NCBI GenBank assembly: GCA_030834045.1
Contig: JAURFZ010000010.1
Coordinates: forward strand, 1-20,222
Source of the DNA: Burkholderiales bacterium
Lineage (GTDB): Bacteria; Pseudomonadota; Gammaproteobacteria; Burkholderiales; Burkholderiaceae_A
DNA: 20,222 nt
Reading direction: 5' to 3'
This document shows, in pieces, positions 1-7,148 of this stretch (position 1 is the stretch's first letter; each line of letters opens with the position of its first letter). The translations under genes and the position numbers were made by a program. Below the pieces are notes generated by a model. It worked only from the letters and a program-made list of their open reading frames with translations, was not told where the DNA came from and ran no database searches.

Positions 1-196
1 CCTGTGCCTCGCCGGCAAGTGTCTTCACGGCACGGTTCATCGACTCCACCGCAGACTGATTCACCAAATAGATCGACACGGCAAGTGCAAGACCAAGGGC
101 AATACTAAGGCTTGCTACCGCCCACTGCCATGGCTGATCGCGGATGGAGGCCTTCAAAAGCCAGCCAACAAGACGTGCCTCAGGAAGCTTTTGCAT
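1..196 (-). CDS. FtsX-type ABC transporter permease, N-terminal part (cut by window edge)
   Basis: Only the first 65 codons lie in the window; the gene continues beyond position 1. The visible protein begins MQKLPEARLVGWLLKASIRD and then has one hydrophobic segment (about residues 26-45) followed by a polar stretch typical of the extracytoplasmic part of FtsX/LolC/YbbP permeases. It directly follows the ABC ATPase gene on the same strand, the usual arrangement for LolD/YbbA-type systems that act on lipoproteins or envelope substrates. The ATG at 196 is the only sensible start after the TAG of the ATPase gene, which lies in the same reading frame seven codons upstream. The family call rests on this short N-terminus plus context; the substrate is unknown. 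Confidence 0.75.
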   Translation of the reverse strand, partial: MQKLPEARLVGWLLKASIRDQPWQWAVASLSIALGLALAVSIYLVNQSAVESMNRAVKTLAGEAQ

Positions 197-214
197 ATTT
201 GACTGGGCCTGAGA

Positions 215-949
215 CTAGCGCACGCCCACGGGCTGCTGTGACTCAGATAATTTATAAAGCCGACCTTGGACAAGCTCGTAGTGCGCATCAAGCTGCTGCG
301 CAGCCTGATGCGAATGGGTCACCATAACCAGTGCGGCACCCGTCAGTCGACACTGCTGACACAACAGGGTAAGACTTGCCTGCGCGGTTACGGGGTCAAG
401 GTTGCCGGTGGGCTCGTCTGCAAGCACAAGCTTTGGTGAATGCGCAAGGGCACGCGCAATACAGACGCGCTGCTGCTGCCCTCCAGAGAGTTCGTCGGGT
501 CGGCCGTGTCTACGGTCTGCAAGCCCAAGACGGACGAGCCATTCCTCGGCGGTATCTTGCGCAGCCTTAAAGGACTGGCCCGACAAGAGCAAAGGAACCA
601 TGACATTTTGCATGGCGTTCAGGTGTCCAATAAGGTGAAAGGCCTGGAATATAAAGCCAATGGTTGTGCGTCGGCAGGCCAGCCTTTCATCAGGCTGCAT
701 GCTCGTCCAGGAACGATTGGAAACTCTGATCTCTCCTCGTTGGGGCGTATCAAGGCCTGCAATGAGGTTCAGCAAGGTAGACTTGCCGCAGCCCGACTCG
801 CCGGTTAGGGCAGCCTGATGACCAGCCTCCAGTGAAAGGTTGAGCCCATTAAACAGAAGTGGCTGAGCCTCGTAGCCATGCCCGAGGTCCCTGATCTCAA
901 GCAGGAGATTGCTGGACAAAATGGCTAACCCAATAGGCGGTTTGTGCAT
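215..949 (-). CDS. ABC transporter ATP-binding protein, LolD/YbbA family
   Basis: This is the cytoplasmic ATPase subunit of an FtsX-type exporter or lipoprotein-release system. With the ATG at 949 it has 244 aa. Visible motifs are Walker A GESGCGKST (about residues 50-58), Q-loop FIFQAFHLI, signature LSGGQQQR, Walker B LVLADEPTGNLDP and the H-loop histidine in VMVTHSH. The TGNLD after Walker B and the short length fit the LolD/MacB/YbbA group. The start is uncertain: ATG 949 overlaps the end of the upstream phosphodiesterase gene by 53 bases and TTG 919 overlaps by 23; neither has a clear ribosome site. TTG 919 gives 234 aa, close to LolD length. The permease gene follows after 18 bases in the same frame. 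Function as ABC ATPase is certain; substrate is not. Confidence 0.92.
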   Translation of the reverse strand: MHKPPIGLAILSSNLLLEIRDLGHGYEAQPLLFNGLNLSLEAGHQAALTGESGCGKSTLLNLIAGLDTPQRGEIRVSNRSWTSMQPDERLACRRTTIGFIFQAFHLIGHLNAMQNVMVPLLLSGQSFKAAQDTAEEWLVRLGLADRRHGRPDELSGGQQQRVCIARALAHSPKLVLADEPTGNLDPVTAQASLTLLCQQCRLTGAALVMVTHSHQAAQQLDAHYELVQGRLYKLSESQQPVGVR

Positions 950-1730
950 CGACGATGAAACGATGAATGGTGAATCCGGCAGGCTCATCGATAACCAAGG
1001 CCTCATGCTGGCGGCCACGGTAGGACAAAGGGTAAGCGTGAACCGTGCTTGGGCTCACCACAACCGGAATGCCGGCCAGTTGGGTCACACAGGCCCGATG
1101 AAAATGGCCACAGACAATACGCTCAACGGTTTTAAAGCAGGCCAACACCTCTTCGAGCTGACGTCTTTCTTCCACAACCATTGAGTCAAACAGGGCGCTG
1201 CCCGTTAAAAATGGCAGGTGATGCATCACCAGCACGATACGGTCGTTGGGGTAGAGGCTTAGGGTGTTGTGCAGCCACTGTCGTCTTTGTTCACACAAAC
1301 GGCCCTGATCTTTCCCTGGTTCAAGCGTGTCAAGCACGACGAGTCTCACAACCTGTTCTTTGAATGTGAACAAGGGTGCAGAGTACTGGTAGTGCGTGTC
1401 TAAGGCATCGGAATGTCCGGCGTCTTTAAGCGACCCGAAGACCTCGGTAAACGCCTCGCGGGCATCGTGATTTCCGAGACAAAAGTAACGCGGAAGGCCC
1501 TGCGGAAGCGCTCGCAGGCCGGCCTCTAGTTCGCGGTATTCCTCCACGGCTCCGCGATCGACCAGATCACCTGTAAGAATAACGGCATCAAACTGCGCCT
1601 GGGTGCGGAAGGCTTTGGCGATCGCCTGACCAAGGGCCTCTGCCCCCGAGTCTCCGGTCTTCAAGCGTTTTCCCGCAGCCTGCAGATGGGTATCAGAAAG
1701 CTGTAAAAGGGAGAAGAGAACCTGTTCCAT
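897..1730 (-). CDS. cpdA: Metallophosphoesterase, CpdA (3',5'-cAMP phosphodiesterase)-like
   Basis: A 277-aa calcineurin-type metallophosphoesterase of the cytoplasm. All five metal and active-site blocks are present: D13-x-H15 in LSDTHL, D55 in GDLVDRG, GNHD (N87, H88), the histidine pair in VMHHLPF (about 170-171) and GHFHR (H209, H211). This block spacing and total length fit the CpdA branch, which hydrolyses cAMP, although related enzymes cleave other cyclic or polyphosphorylated substrates. The first ATG at 1730 is used; it lies only 10 bases from the divergent start of the next gene. The 3' end overlaps the ABC ATPase gene, so the three minus-strand genes are probably one transcript. 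The fold is certain and the substrate likely. Confidence 0.85.
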   Translation of the reverse strand: MEQVLFSLLQLSDTHLQAAGKRLKTGDSGAEALGQAIAKAFRTQAQFDAVILTGDLVDRGAVEEYRELEAGLRALPQGLPRYFCLGNHDAREAFTEVFGSLKDAGHSDALDTHYQYSAPLFTFKEQVVRLVVLDTLEPGKDQGRLCEQRRQWLHNTLSLYPNDRIVLVMHHLPFLTGSALFDSMVVEERRQLEEVLACFKTVERIVCGHFHRACVTQLAGIPVVVSPSTVHAYPLSYRGRQHEALVIDEPAGFTIHRFIVDAQTAYWVSHFVQQSPA

Positions 1731-1740
1731 AGGTACTATT

Positions 1741-1971
1741 ATGCGTATGGATTCTTACACCCCTGTCATCATTATTGAAGGTCTTCTCGTTTTTGGCGTG
1801 GTTCTACTGCTTTATTACCTCCATATTCGGGAAATGCGCCAGATCCGGGCCAAAAAAGCGCAGCTTGAACGCGAGGAGGCCTTGCGGCAGGCACAGCCCC
1901 CTGCAAGTGACGCAGGCTCGGTCGAGAGCAGCAAACCCCCAAGCGAAAAGGGCTCCGCCACAACCTCTTAG
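1741..1971 (+). CDS. Small single-pass membrane protein, unknown function
   Basis: A 76-aa protein I do not recognise. It has a short N-terminus, one strongly hydrophobic helix (about residues 8-26, VIIIEGLLVFGVVLLLYYL) and a charged helix rich in Arg, Lys, Glu and Gln that could form a short coiled coil. The tail is Pro/Ser-rich and disordered. The layout suggests an inner-membrane anchor with a cytoplasmic tail. ATG 1741 has a weak AGG seven bases upstream; ATG 1747 is an alternative giving 74 aa. It is divergent from the cpdA-like gene with only 10 bases between starts, so any promoter must overlap the neighbouring coding region. The next gene starts 30 bases downstream on the same strand, so they may be cotranscribed. 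Confidence 0.6.
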   Translation: MRMDSYTPVIIIEGLLVFGVVLLLYYLHIREMRQIRAKKAQLEREEALRQAQPPASDAGSVESSKPPSEKGSATTS

Positions 1972-2001
1972 TTTTTCCCGCCCAGTGTCGATAGTGTATA
2001 A

Positions 2002-2523
2002 ATGTGGATGAATACATTAAAAGCGTTTACTGGCAAGGTTTTAGGTAGACCTCGGGTTGTTTTCGGCCTACTTTTGTTGGCCTTAACAGTGTCTGGCGGG
2101 CAGGCGCAGGTTACTTTACGCATGGTCGGTGACGACAAAGACCGCAGTCGCCATTTCGTCGATATCGACCGCGTCGAAATCAAAGGTGACATTCGCGGGT
2201 ATTGGCGAACCGTAAATCTCGCGCAAAAAGACGCTCTGGGTGCAATGAGCCTGCGACATCGGCAGGAAATCGATTGCAAGGCCGAGACCATCCGAACCGT
2301 CGTGACCACCCATCACCAGGGTATTCGCGGCACAGGCCCCATCATCATCACCCTTGCAGCAAAAGATCAATCATTTCAGCCTATCTCGTCAGAAAACATC
2401 GATCCCAAAGTAGCCAGCTTAATTTGCCAGGGCCAGTTTGAGCAGCGGGTGTTAAAAACCAAGTCGGCTAAGCCCAAGGTCGACGCCGATGGCAACCCAA
2501 TCCCCGAAGAGGAAGCCAAGTAA
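2002..2523 (+). CDS. Secreted protein with surface-adhesin protein E-like domain
   Basis: A 173-aa protein with an N-terminal export signal: basic n-region (K7, K12, R16, R18), a hydrophobic core VVFGLLLLALTV and a probable signal peptidase site after GGQAQ (about residue 36). The mature part has the layout of the surface-adhesin protein E family: a W-containing strand (RGYWRTVNLAQ), a conserved DC (D91-C92) after the motif RHRQE, and a second cysteine C142 near the C-terminus that could pair with C92. It ends in a charged tail (EEEAK). ATG 2002 and ATG 2008 are both possible starts; neither has a good ribosome site. A strong terminator follows at 2564, so the transcript probably ends here. 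The domain call is from pattern memory, and an adhesive role is not shown. Confidence 0.7.
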   Translation: MWMNTLKAFTGKVLGRPRVVFGLLLLALTVSGGQAQVTLRMVGDDKDRSRHFVDIDRVEIKGDIRGYWRTVNLAQKDALGAMSLRHRQEIDCKAETIRTVVTTHHQGIRGTGPIIITLAAKDQSFQPISSENIDPKVASLICQGQFEQRVLKTKSAKPKVDADGNPIPEEEAK

Positions 2524-2563
2524 ATCTCTTGCCAAGGCTGTCCTTCACAGTCTAGCGCCCGAG

Positions 2564-2586
2564 GCGGCAAAGATTTGCCGCTTTTA
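2564..2586 (+). terminator. Rho-independent terminator after the adhesin-E-like gene
   Basis: GCGGCAAA (2564-2571) and TTTGCCGC (2574-2581) form a perfect 8-bp inverted repeat (7 bp with a four-base loop if the central pair opens), followed by TTTTA. It lies 41 bases after the stop codon at 2523 and before the next gene, as expected for an intrinsic terminator on the plus strand. Confidence 0.85.
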
Positions 2587-2708
2587 TCCTGAACCTCCCT
2601 GCTGCCAAGGCAAGGTGAGCCGGTCTTTAGAAACACTGGTTTTTGCCGATTCCTATCGAAAGTAACTCGTTGGATTATTGGTCGGTTCGTCCGGCCTTGG
2701 AGCCCGCA

Positions 2709-3959
2709 ATGACCCCTGAAGACTACTGGCCAACCCACAAGCCCATTAACCAGGTTCTGGTTTTTACGCTGCTTTTTCCGCTTCTTATTGGGTTGATGGT
2801 GCTTGCCTTTATTTTTCCAAAGGTGTTTCTTTCCATGGACCTTATTGCCTTCATGTTCATGATGGCAACCATCACTATTGCAGTGGTGATCGCCAAGCCA
2901 GGTCTTCTCGTGCCTAAGCGTCGGCGTCGAGGACAGCCGCGGCCCCCTGCCCTTAAAATCCTTCCAGGCCCTAAAATTCTGGTGAACCGCGGGGAACTTC
3001 AGAAGACCTCTCCCTTATTGCTTGGCCTCATTAATAAAGCGGGAAAGGCTCCTTCCAGCCCAGGGTTTGAACTCGTTCTTCATGAAGACCATCCCCTTTC
3101 CCTATCGGAGTACGACGAGATGCCGCAGAACTCCCGGGCAATGGCTGCCCAGCCTCAGAAAAAAGAGCCCAATATGCGTGTCATATGGGCGCTTCTCGGC
3201 ATTAGCTTTTTGTTTATTTTTTCAGCCTGGGTCTACTCGATGCTTCCGGCAAAGTTCGCCTCCTCGGCACCTGCTCAGATGTTCGCGCTAACCATCCTCT
3301 GTGCAGGCTTATTTGCCGCGGCCTGGGTTGCGGTCGTCCCCTCACCCGAGCAGCGGCAGAAGGCGCGACAGGCCGCCGGGGTTGCCACAGCAGCGGCCAA
3401 AGAAGTTAAAGAGGTTCATGCCAAGGTCGAGGCTGCGGTTGCCAAGGTGGATGACGCGGTAAAAGAAGCGCATGCCGCTGCCGAGCGTGGTGACCCCGAG
3501 GCTGCGCTTGCTGCAGCAGAGAAGGCGCTTGCCTTTGCCAAGGAGGCCCATGGTGCCGCAGAGGTTGCCGAGCTTAAGGCCAAACTCGCCCCCAAGGTAA
3601 AGGCTGCACAAAAGGCCGCAAAAGAGGCGCGAGCGCGGGCTGATAAGGCCGACCGCGATGCACGTTATGCCAAAGTTGCCGCGATGAAGGCTCTTAATAA
3701 GTTTGAGAAGGATCAAGAAGCCCAGGCCCTTGCCTACGAGCAAGAATCTGGCGAGGAAGAGGAACTCGTTGAAGTTGAAGAGGGTGAATCGATTGAAGAC
3801 GTCAGGAATCGCTTAAGGCCCAAGAAGCCGAAGGTACCGATGGAGCTCTTGAGCTCGGCCAACTCCTACGACGACAAGGTTGCACTCATTCGATTCCTGG
3901 TGACAGAAGACTCCGGTCGTGTCATGAAGGCCTTCCAGGCCCTGGTGAAGCCCTCTTGA
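2709..3959 (+). CDS. Four-helix membrane protein with long Ala-rich coiled coil and FliF-like C-terminal tail
   Basis: A 416-aa protein of no family I can name. ATG 2709 is preferred because GGAG sits six bases upstream; an in-frame TTG at 2643 would add 22 residues. Two membrane helices lie at about 15-36 and 42-62, then a basic stretch KRRRRGQ. A soluble segment (about 75-155) leads to two more helices (about 158-179 and 190-210). Residues 215-345 are an almost uninterrupted Ala/Lys/Glu helix, probably a coiled coil, followed by an acidic patch (about 349-360) and the basic RLRPKKPK. The last 30 residues, beginning SYDDKVALIRFLVTED, resemble the C-terminal FliG-binding helix region of flagellar FliF (pattern Y-x-x-K, R, D-x-x-R-V). 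FliF periplasmic ring domains are absent, so it is not FliF. The tail similarity is from memory. Confidence 0.75.
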   Translation: MTPEDYWPTHKPINQVLVFTLLFPLLIGLMVLAFIFPKVFLSMDLIAFMFMMATITIAVVIAKPGLLVPKRRRRGQPRPPALKILPGPKILVNRGELQKTSPLLLGLINKAGKAPSSPGFELVLHEDHPLSLSEYDEMPQNSRAMAAQPQKKEPNMRVIWALLGISFLFIFSAWVYSMLPAKFASSAPAQMFALTILCAGLFAAAWVAVVPSPEQRQKARQAAGVATAAAKEVKEVHAKVEAAVAKVDDAVKEAHAAAERGDPEAALAAAEKALAFAKEAHGAAEVAELKAKLAPKVKAAQKAAKEARARADKADRDARYAKVAAMKALNKFEKDQEAQALAYEQESGEEEELVEVEEGESIEDVRNRLRPKKPKVPMELLSSANSYDDKVALIRFLVTEDSGRVMKAFQALVKPS

Positions 3960-3968
3960 TCCTCAAGC

Positions 3969-3974
3969 TATACT
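3969..3974 (+). promoter_or_regulatory. Possible -10 element of the tRNA-Gly promoter
   Basis: TATACT matches the sigma-70 -10 consensus at five of six bases and lies 18 bases before the mature tRNA 5' end. A GC-rich discriminator-like CCGCTC follows, as is common at stable-RNA promoters. No convincing -35 box is visible: the expected position falls inside the end of the preceding gene. The call is therefore tentative. Confidence 0.4.
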
Positions 3975-3992
3975 CCGCTCTACGCTGTTATT

Positions 3993-4066
3993 GCGGGCGT
4001 CGTTCAATGGCAGGACCTGAGCTTCCCATGCTCAAGACGTGGGTTCGATTCCCATCGCCCGCTCCA
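3993..4066 (+). tRNA. tRNA-Gly (anticodon CCC)
   Basis: A complete 74-base cloverleaf including an encoded CCA. The acceptor stem GCGGGCG (3993-3999) pairs with CGCCCGC, followed by discriminator T and CCA (4064-4066). The anticodon stem TGAGC/GCTCA (4018-4022 with 4030-4034) encloses the loop TTCCCAT, with anticodon CCC at 4025-4027. The T arm contains TTCGATT. G at position 1, CCC and the U discriminator fit glycine tRNA reading GGG. It begins 33 bases after the stop of the membrane/coiled-coil gene and is immediately followed by an open reading frame. No second tRNA is next to it. Confidence 0.97.
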
Positions 4067-4441
4067 GTGCCTGCAGTCGTAGCCTTGGTTATGGGCCTGG
4101 CCTTAAGCGCAGACGTTGCCCTGGCTCAGTTGCCCGGCATGGAAGAAGAAAAGCCGAACTGCCTGGTCAGCGAGTTTCGCGCGTTGGCACTCTCATCCAT
4201 TGAAATTAAACGGGCGGAGGCAGCGAAGTCTTGGATTCTCAACACAGGCAAAAACTGCTCGCTCGATCGGCTTCTTATCCTGCGAAACAACCGCAACCAA
4301 TGGCTTGGCCATGCCGACTCGGCCGAACTTGCGGGCGAAATTGACAAGCTGATTGAGCTCGCAGCAAAAGACTCCCCGGGTCTTGTGAGAGGGCTCTACA
4401 CCTCACCAGATCCACCTAAACCACCGGCGCCTGCTCAGTAA
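4067..4441 (+). CDS. Small secreted hypothetical protein starting at the tRNA 3' end
   Basis: I do not recognise this protein (124 aa from GTG 4067, 116 aa from ATG 4091). The reading frame stays open through the tRNA on the 5' side, but a start upstream of the tRNA is not credible. From GTG 4067, the base after the tRNA CCA, the protein begins with a hydrophobic segment and a signal-peptidase-like ALAQ (about residues 18-21). The usual positive n-region is missing, so the export call is tentative. The mature part is helical and charged with two cysteines (in PNCL and KNCS) about 35 residues apart, and ends in a Pro-rich tail. No clear ribosome site precedes either start. It overlaps the convergent YheT-type gene by 26 bases. 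Confidence 0.55.
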   Translation: MPAVVALVMGLALSADVALAQLPGMEEEKPNCLVSEFRALALSSIEIKRAEAAKSWILNTGKNCSLDRLLILRNNRNQWLGHADSAELAGEIDKLIELAAKDSPGLVRGLYTSPDPPKPPAPAQ

Positions 4442-5450
4442 GCCAGTTCAGTACCATAACGGTTATGGGCCGCAGGCTGCCAGGCAGTCCTAAGAATGCT
4501 CCGGGTGATGCAGAAACAAATCCCATATGCCCCCCTTGCTTAGGTAACCACTGGATCACATGTGAACAGACTCTCCCCACCGAGGAGAGCTCAACGCTTT
4601 GCCAGGGAATGAACGGATCGTTTCGTGAGTTCAGAATGAGGGCTGGCTTCGAAATGCTAGCAAGCCACGGCAGTGCGGAAGCACGTTCGTAGTAATCATC
4701 CACATTTTTAAAGCCATGAAGCCTTGCTGTAAAAAGGTCATCAAAGACGCGTAAGGTCTTGGCCTGCAAAATAGCTTGAAGGTCGAAGAGTCCGGGAAAT
4801 TGTTGCCATTTGGTCTGTGCCTTTGCCCGCATGGTTTTTAAGAAGTGATCGGCATAAAGAACACGATTGAGCCCGAGATCAATGGCCCTGCCTGCAGCTG
4901 CAAGGTCTAAGGGTGCGGAGACAGCTGCAAGGGAGATGAGCTGTGGCCATTGGCTTGATGTCTGAGACATCCTGCGCCCGGCCCAGGCCATTAAGGCGTT
5001 GCCCCCTAGAGAAACACCGATGGCATAAAGCCGTTGACTGCGAGACTCGTTTGCGACCACCCGCATCATCCAGTCAATTTCATCGACATCGCCGGAATGG
5101 TAGGCCCGCGGCATACGGTTTAATTCGCCTGAGCAGCCCCGAAAGTGCGGTACGACCAGACGGTAACCCCGCGCTGTAGCCTCGGCTGCATAGGCCCTTG
5201 CATAGACGCTTTCGGAGGAGCCTTCGAGCCCGTGGAACAAGACCACCGTTACGTCTTGGCTGCTTGACTGCAAGGGCTCAAACCAATCGAAATCGATGAA
5301 ATCACCATCGGGGGTGTCTTTGCGTATACGCCGGACGGGCAAATGGTGGGCGGATACTTCCTGCTGATGCAGACGACTAAGAAAGACCGGGTAGATGGTC
5401 TGCAGATGCCCGCCTGGCAGCCAAAAAGGCGCCTTATGTTCAAACGACAT
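4416..5450 (-). CDS. YheT-family alpha/beta hydrolase
   Basis: A 344-aa cytoplasmic alpha/beta-fold hydrolase of the YheT (COG0429) group, predicted esterases of unclear natural substrate. The family N-terminus is plain (PFWLPGGHLQTIYP, residues 8-21). The oxyanion region FHGLEGSS (72-79) and the RGCSGELNR motif (104-112) are present. The catalytic triad is nucleophile S147 in GVSLGGN, D278 in NSRNDPFIP and H308 in GGHMGF. ATG 5450 begins at the conserved N-terminus. It starts 18 bases after recD and is probably the last gene of the MATE-recCBD-hydrolase transcript. There is no known link between YheT and RecBCD. Confidence 0.92.
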   Translation of the reverse strand: MSFEHKAPFWLPGGHLQTIYPVFLSRLHQQEVSAHHLPVRRIRKDTPDGDFIDFDWFEPLQSSSQDVTVVLFHGLEGSSESVYARAYAAEATARGYRLVVPHFRGCSGELNRMPRAYHSGDVDEIDWMMRVVANESRSQRLYAIGVSLGGNALMAWAGRRMSQTSSQWPQLISLAAVSAPLDLAAAGRAIDLGLNRVLYADHFLKTMRAKAQTKWQQFPGLFDLQAILQAKTLRVFDDLFTARLHGFKNVDDYYERASALPWLASISKPALILNSRNDPFIPWQSVELSSVGRVCSHVIQWLPKQGGHMGFVSASPGAFLGLPGSLRPITVMVLNWLTEQAPVV

Positions 5451-5468
5451 GGGAAAAATCCAGGCCGA

Positions 5469-7148
5469 TCACGTCTGCGTGGCCACGAGCATTAAGGTGT
5501 TGCGTGCACGGGTAACCGCCGTATAAACAAGAGGGACCGACAAAGGGTTACCCGAGGACTCGGCTAGGAGAAAAATTAAATTATTAAACTCTGAGCCCTG
5601 CGCCTTATGTACGGTTAAAGCCAAGGCGGGCTCAAGCGAAGGGCATTGTTGAAGCGCGATAAGCCTCGGTCCATTGCTACTGTTGAATAGGCACATATCA
5701 CCCACCACAACCCCGAGGCTGCCGTTCATGAGGTCGAGGTCGTAATCATTCGCAATGCAGATAACAGGCAGGCCCGTGGTGTAGCCCGCAGCAGATGCAA
5801 GCAGTCCACGGCGATGCAAAGCCCTCTGAAAGAGCCCGTTTAAGGCAATACTGCCCCTGGGTCCTTCGCGAAACGGCGTGAGCACCATGGCGTCATCGAG
5901 CCTGTCCAGAAGATCGATAAGTGCGGTCTGAAGCGACAGGTCTTGACCATCTCGAGTAATCACGCCATCAGCCCCTCGTACCCAAGGCTCACCCCGCATG
6001 GCCGTGGCCATCGCTGTGGCCATGGTGATGAGCTGAAGCCGGCCCTCAGCCACCTGCTCGACAAGACGAGTGTCAGTGGTTGATTCAATGGTGATGGACT
6101 GCACGGTCTTATCCAAAGGAGTGGCCACATACGAAAAAACATCTGCAGTCGATAGAGGTTCCTGAATATTGTGCGACTGAATGCTTGTTGCAAGTAGACC
6201 AATTGCGCTGTTCAATTTGAATCGGTACTGCGTCTTCAGATACTCAATTGCGTCGGCACCAATACGCTTACAGAGGCTTGCAAAAACCTGCCCTGGCTCA
6301 ACCGAAGGCAACTGATTTGCATCGCCAACCAGAAGAAGTTCCGCCCGTGGTAACAGGCTATTAAGCAGCGCACGTGCAAGTTCAAGACCCACCATTGAGG
6401 CCTCATCGACCACAATTAGATCGAAGGCCAAGGGCTGTGCATTGGCCTGCCGGATCATGGAGGCTAGACTGCGCTGGCCCCCAATACCCAAGAGACGATG
6501 AAGCGTTGAGATATTGGCCTGACCTGGCAGAACCTGTTGCAGTCGATGCACGGCCTTACCCGTGGGGGCCGCCAGTGCAACTCGTAGACTGGGATTTGTT
6601 ACTAGTTTTTCTTCGATGAGGGTTTTAAGACGGGTGGTCTTACCCGAGCCTGGAGGGCCAGTAATAACGCGCAGTCGCTTGGATTCTTCCAGCTCTTGAA
6701 GCTGCTGATTGACCTCCATTTCAAGCTGCCAGAATCGTCGCAAGTAGATTTGCTTGTTATAAAGAACAAGGGGCGTGGCCTGCAGCAAGGCTGCCATATT
6801 TATTTCTTCAGCTTGGCCACCCTGATCTGCCCGCCTGCCTTGTGGAGAGTCTTCGTTCTTTAGCCAGACGCAGTCTGCAATCGCCTGCAAAAGATAGCTT
6901 CCCGAGGCAGCACTTAGCTCATTAAGATGAAGGCTGATCTCACCACGGCTAAGCCTCGCACTTACTATCTGCACCAAAAGATGCACCCATGCCTCTCTTT
7001 GGGCACTGTCCTGCGCACAGGCCCCCGCCCCCCCCTTTGCACTGGCCTCTTCAACAAACCGACCGAGCGCCGTATCAAGCTGCCGAATGGTCTCGCGCTC
7101 GCTCAAGGCAAGAAGCTCGTGATAAAGGCTTTGCTTGGCGTCTGTCAT
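5469..7148 (-). CDS. recD: Exonuclease V subunit RecD (5'-3' helicase)
   Basis: A 559-aa SF1B helicase, the alpha subunit of RecBCD, which moves 5'-3' on one strand while RecB moves on the other. Motifs in order: Walker A GPPGSGKT (164-171), Ia AAPTGKAVHRLQ (193-204), STLHRLLG, motif II VVDEASMVG (246-254), motif III LLVGDANQLPSVEPGQ (272-287), and near the C-terminus the RecD-type TVHKAQGSEF and the arginine-finger block YTAVTRAR. It is a little shorter than E. coli RecD. ATG 7148 overlaps the recB stop as ATGA and has AGGG six bases upstream, so coupled translation is likely. Confidence 0.97.
   Translation of the reverse strand: MTDAKQSLYHELLALSERETIRQLDTALGRFVEEASAKGGAGACAQDSAQREAWVHLLVQIVSARLSRGEISLHLNELSAASGSYLLQAIADCVWLKNEDSPQGRRADQGGQAEEINMAALLQATPLVLYNKQIYLRRFWQLEMEVNQQLQELEESKRLRVITGPPGSGKTTRLKTLIEEKLVTNPSLRVALAAPTGKAVHRLQQVLPGQANISTLHRLLGIGGQRSLASMIRQANAQPLAFDLIVVDEASMVGLELARALLNSLLPRAELLLVGDANQLPSVEPGQVFASLCKRIGADAIEYLKTQYRFKLNSAIGLLATSIQSHNIQEPLSTADVFSYVATPLDKTVQSITIESTTDTRLVEQVAEGRLQLITMATAMATAMRGEPWVRGADGVITRDGQDLSLQTALIDLLDRLDDAMVLTPFREGPRGSIALNGLFQRALHRRGLLASAAGYTTGLPVICIANDYDLDLMNGSLGVVVGDMCLFNSSNGPRLIALQQCPSLEPALALTVHKAQGSEFNNLIFLLAESSGNPLSVPLVYTAVTRARNTLMLVATQT

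Noticed and set aside
440..808. 122-aa plus-strand frame inside the ABC ATPase gene
   Set aside because: Antisense shadow of strong ATPase motifs; no recognisable protein features.
3342..3743. 133-aa minus-strand frame inside the coiled-coil gene
   Set aside because: Leu/Gly-rich shadow produced by the Ala/Lys/Glu coding bias of the real gene.
3956..4066. Upstream extension of the small secreted protein (TTG 3956) through the tRNA
   Set aside because: It would translate the whole tRNA-Gly gene; the tRNA cloverleaf is complete, so the coding start must lie after 4066.
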